A stretch of 9,138 nt of DNA, taken from the NCBI GenBank assembly GCA_030830765.1, contig JAURMJ010000303.1:1-9138 (forward strand), given 5' to 3'. The position numbers and the translations under genes were made by a program. Shown piece after piece: positions 7,512 to 9,138 of the stretch. Each line of letters opens with the position of its first letter. Positions within the stretch are counted from its first letter, which is position 1. Source of the DNA: Quisquiliibacterium sp. GTDB taxonomy: Bacteria > Pseudomonadota > Gammaproteobacteria > Burkholderiales > Burkholderiaceae_E. The notes under the pieces are model-generated. The model worked only from the letters and a program-made list of their open reading frames with translations. It searched no databases and had not been told where the DNA came from.

Positions 7512-8288
7512 ATGCCGCGTTTCGCAGCCAACCTGTCGATGATGTACACCGAGGTACCCTTCCTGAATCGTTTCGAGGCCTGTGCGGCCGACGGTTTCAA
7601 GGGGGTTGAGTTCCTGTTTCCGTATGAGTTTCCTGCGCAGGCGATCCGCGACGAGCTCGATCGTCACGGCTTGCAGCAGGCGCTGTTCAACGCGCCGCCG
7701 GGCAGTTTCGAGGCCGGTGAGCGGGGCATTGCAAGCCTGCCGGGGCGTCGCGATGAATTCCGTGAAGGCATCGATAAGGCCATCGAATATGCCAAGGCAC
7801 TGAATTGCCCGAGGGTGCACGTGATGGCCGGTCTGTTGCAGCGCGAGAGTGAGCGTACCGCCCAGCGCGAGCTGTACGTGGACAACCTGAGCTGGGCTGC
7901 AAAGCGGCTTGGCGACGCCGGCCTGGACATGCTTCTGGAACCGATCAATACGCGCGATATTCCCGGCTATCTGCTCAACACGCAGGCTGACGCGCATGCG
8001 ATCGTCGAGCGAATCGGGTTGCCGAATGTCAAGGTGCAGATGGACCTTTATCACTGTCAGATCGTCGAGGGCGATCTGGCCATGAAGATCCGCCAATATC
8101 TGGGCGGTGTTGGGCATATCCAGATTGCGGGCGTGCCTGCTCGTCACGAACCGGACATCGGCGAAATCAACTATCCGTATCTGTTCGAACTGCTTGATGA
8201 ACTGAAGTTCGAAGGCTGGATTGGCTGCGAATATCGTCCCAAGGCTGGCACATCGGCCGGGCTTGGTTGGCTCAAGCCGTATCTCTGA
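7512..8288 (+). CDS. hyi: Hydroxypyruvate isomerase family protein (Hyi/OtnI-like)
   Basis: This 258-residue TIM-barrel sugar isomerase has the same length as E. coli Hyi, which interconverts hydroxypyruvate and tartronate semialdehyde. It follows Hyi through its whole length: an N-terminal RFAANLSM, then [11 protein letters not shown] (28-38), [12 protein letters not shown] (68-79), [13 protein letters not shown] (141-153), QMDLYH (176-181), [21 protein letters not shown] (201-221) and [17 protein letters not shown] (238-254). By analogy, the divalent metal ligands should be Glu143, Asp178, Gln204 and Glu240, all present. It is cytoplasmic. The ATG at 7512 is supported by an excellent ribosome site. 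The usual glyoxylate-pathway neighbours gcl and glxR are absent, so the physiological substrate could instead be a related 2-oxo-tetronate, as for OtnI proteins. It is divergent from the catabolic block and upstream of purC. Confidence 0.92.
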   Translation: MPRFAANLSMMYTEVPFLNRFEACAADGFKGVEFLFPYEFPAQAIRDELDRHGLQQALFNAPPGSFEAGERGIASLPGRRDEFREGIDKAIEYAKALNCPRVHVMAGLLQRESERTAQRELYVDNLSWAAKRLGDAGLDMLLEPINTRDIPGYLLNTQADAHAIVERIGLPNVKVQMDLYHCQIVEGDLAMKIRQYLGGVGHIQIAGVPARHEPDIGEINYPYLFELLDELKFEGWIGCEYRPKAGTSAGLGWLKPYL

Positions 8289-8328
8289 AGGGGTTCCTTG
8301 CTGCGGCAGCGCGCGGAGCGGGATTGAG

Positions 8329-8397
8329 CCGGTTCAAACCGGTCGGTTGCGCTTGGCTGACTGCCGGTTTTCTCTGATCGGGCAAAATACCGGTTTT
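8329..8397. repeat. Cluster of CCGGTT repeats upstream of purC
   Basis: CCGGTT occurs at 8329-8334 and is mirrored by AACCGG at 8337-8342, with two bases between. It recurs as CCGGTTTT at 8364-8371 and again at 8390-8397, the last overlapping the start of the purC ribosome site region. The latter two copies begin 26 bases apart. Three copies and one inverted copy within 70 bases suggest a regulatory role, but the hexamer is short and GC-rich DNA makes chance recurrence possible. Confidence 0.4.
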
Positions 8398-8402
8398 AGG
8401 AG
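8397..8402 (+). promoter_or_regulatory. Ribosome binding site of purC
   Basis: TAGGAG lies eight bases before the ATG at 8411 and supports that codon as the start of purC. Confidence 0.7.
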
Positions 8403-8410
8403 CCTTGCAC

Positions 8411-9138
8411 ATGGGGACGACCGGCCGTCCGGCACTGTACGAATCGAATCTTCACACGCTGCCTTTGCTCGGGCGCGGCAAGGTTCGCGATAACTATGCA
8501 GTTGGTGATGACAAGCTTCTGATCGTCACGTCGGACCGACTTTCGGCCTTCGACGTCGTGCTGGCCGAGCCGATTCCCGACAAGGGCAGGGTGCTGAACC
8601 AGATGTCGCAGTTCTGGTTCGACCTGCTTGGCGATGTCGTACCCAATCATCTGACCGGGATCGAACCTGAGGCTGTGGTTGCCGCGGATGAGCTCGAGCA
8701 GGTGCGAGGCCGCTCGATGGTTGTCAAGCGCCTGAAGCCGATTCTTGTCGAGGCAGTTGTCCGCGGGTATGTGATCGGCTCGGGCTGGAAGGATTACCAG
8801 GCCACCGGATCCATCTGCGGCATTGAGCTGTCAGTCGGCCTTGAGCAGGCCGCCAAGCTGCCAGCGCCGATCTTTACGCCGGCGGCCAAGGCTGATCTGG
8901 GCGAGCATGACGAGAACATCAGTTTCGATGAGACCTGCGCTCGGATCGGCCAGGATCTGGCTGAGCGTATCCGCTCGATCAGCATCGAGCTTTATCAGCG
9001 GGCAAGTGATTACGCGGCCGGCCGCGGGATCATCATTGCCGATACCAAGTTCGAGTTTGGTCTTGATGAACAGGGGACGCTGCACCTGATGGACGAAGTG
9101 TTGACGGCCGATTCATCGCGCTTCTGGCCTGCCGATCA
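8411..9138 (+). CDS. purC: Phosphoribosylaminoimidazole-succinocarboxamide synthase (SAICAR synthetase), 3' end missing
   Basis: PurC joins CAIR and aspartate using ATP to make SAICAR in de novo purine synthesis, in the cytoplasm. The frame is open from the ATG at 8411 to the window edge: 242 complete codons and two further bases, no stop. Clear family signatures are [19 protein letters not shown] (19-37), the [13 protein letters not shown] block, [58 protein letters not shown] and, near the edge, [17 protein letters not shown]. These are the ATP- and substrate-binding segments and all are intact. The longer N-terminus and the [11 protein letters not shown] spelling fit the roughly 290-residue type seen in Betaproteobacteria and yeast rather than the roughly 240-residue E. 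coli type, so about 50 residues are probably missing. It begins 122 nt after hyi with no convincing terminator between them, so readthrough is possible. Confidence 0.96.
   Translation, partial: MGTTGRPALYESNLHTLPLLGRGKVRDNYAVGDDKLLIVTSDRLSAFDVVLAEPIPDKGRVLNQMSQFWFDLLGDVVPNHLTGIEPEAVVAADELEQVRGRSMVVKRLKPILVEAVVRGYVIGSGWKDYQATGSICGIELSVGLEQAAKLPAPIFTPAAKADLGEHDENISFDETCARIGQDLAERIRSISIELYQRASDYAAGRGIIIADTKFEFGLDEQGTLHLMDEVLTADSSRFWPAD

Noticed and set aside
8300..8310. GCTG-CGG-CAGC hairpin after hyi as a terminator
   Set aside because: The stem is only four pairs and no T-run follows, so it does not meet the pattern of an intrinsic terminator.
8347..8389. Possible purC promoter (TTGCGC or TTGGCT with CAAAAT/AAAATA)
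   Set aside because: No pair of hexamers had both acceptable consensus matches and a 16-18 base spacer.

Overview
The window looks like chromosomal DNA of a GC-rich proteobacterium. The 3'-terminal purC fragment most resembles, from memory, the long SAICAR synthetases of Betaproteobacteria such as Burkholderiales. That taxonomic guess rests mainly on purC. There are no rRNA, tRNA, CRISPR or mobile-element signatures.

Layout. Bases 1-7424 carry one co-directional minus-strand block. In transcription order it holds: a carboxyl transferase (acyl-CoA carboxylase beta-type) at 5880-7424; a CaiC-like AMP-forming acyl-CoA ligase at 4106-5692; an amidase-signature hydrolase at 2671-4074; the two permeases of a branched-chain-amino-acid-type (Liv/HAAT) ABC importer, LivM-like at 1627-2604 and LivH-like at 738-1619; and the LivG-like ATPase at 28-741. 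Nine residues of a probable LivF ATPase run off the left edge. Apart from a 187-nt gap after the carboxyl transferase, spacings are short (31, 66 and 7 nt, then a 4-nt ATGA overlap), as expected of an operon. An 81-nt divergent region (7431-7511) separates this block from two plus-strand genes: a hydroxypyruvate isomerase family gene (hyi, 7512-8288) and purC (8411 to the right edge, incomplete).

How the genes may work together. The order importer, amidase, CoA ligase, carboxyl transferase suggests uptake of a small amide or amino-acid-like compound. Hydrolysis would give a carboxylic acid, which is activated to its CoA thioester and then carboxylated. This is an inference from gene families and adjacency; the substrate cannot be read from the sequence. 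The periplasmic binding protein (LivK) and the biotin carboxylase/biotin carrier subunit that such a route needs are not in the window. hyi and purC look like separate transcription units with carbohydrate and purine roles.

All recognisable genes belong to known families. What may be new is the combination, and there is no sequence evidence here for a wholly new class of system.
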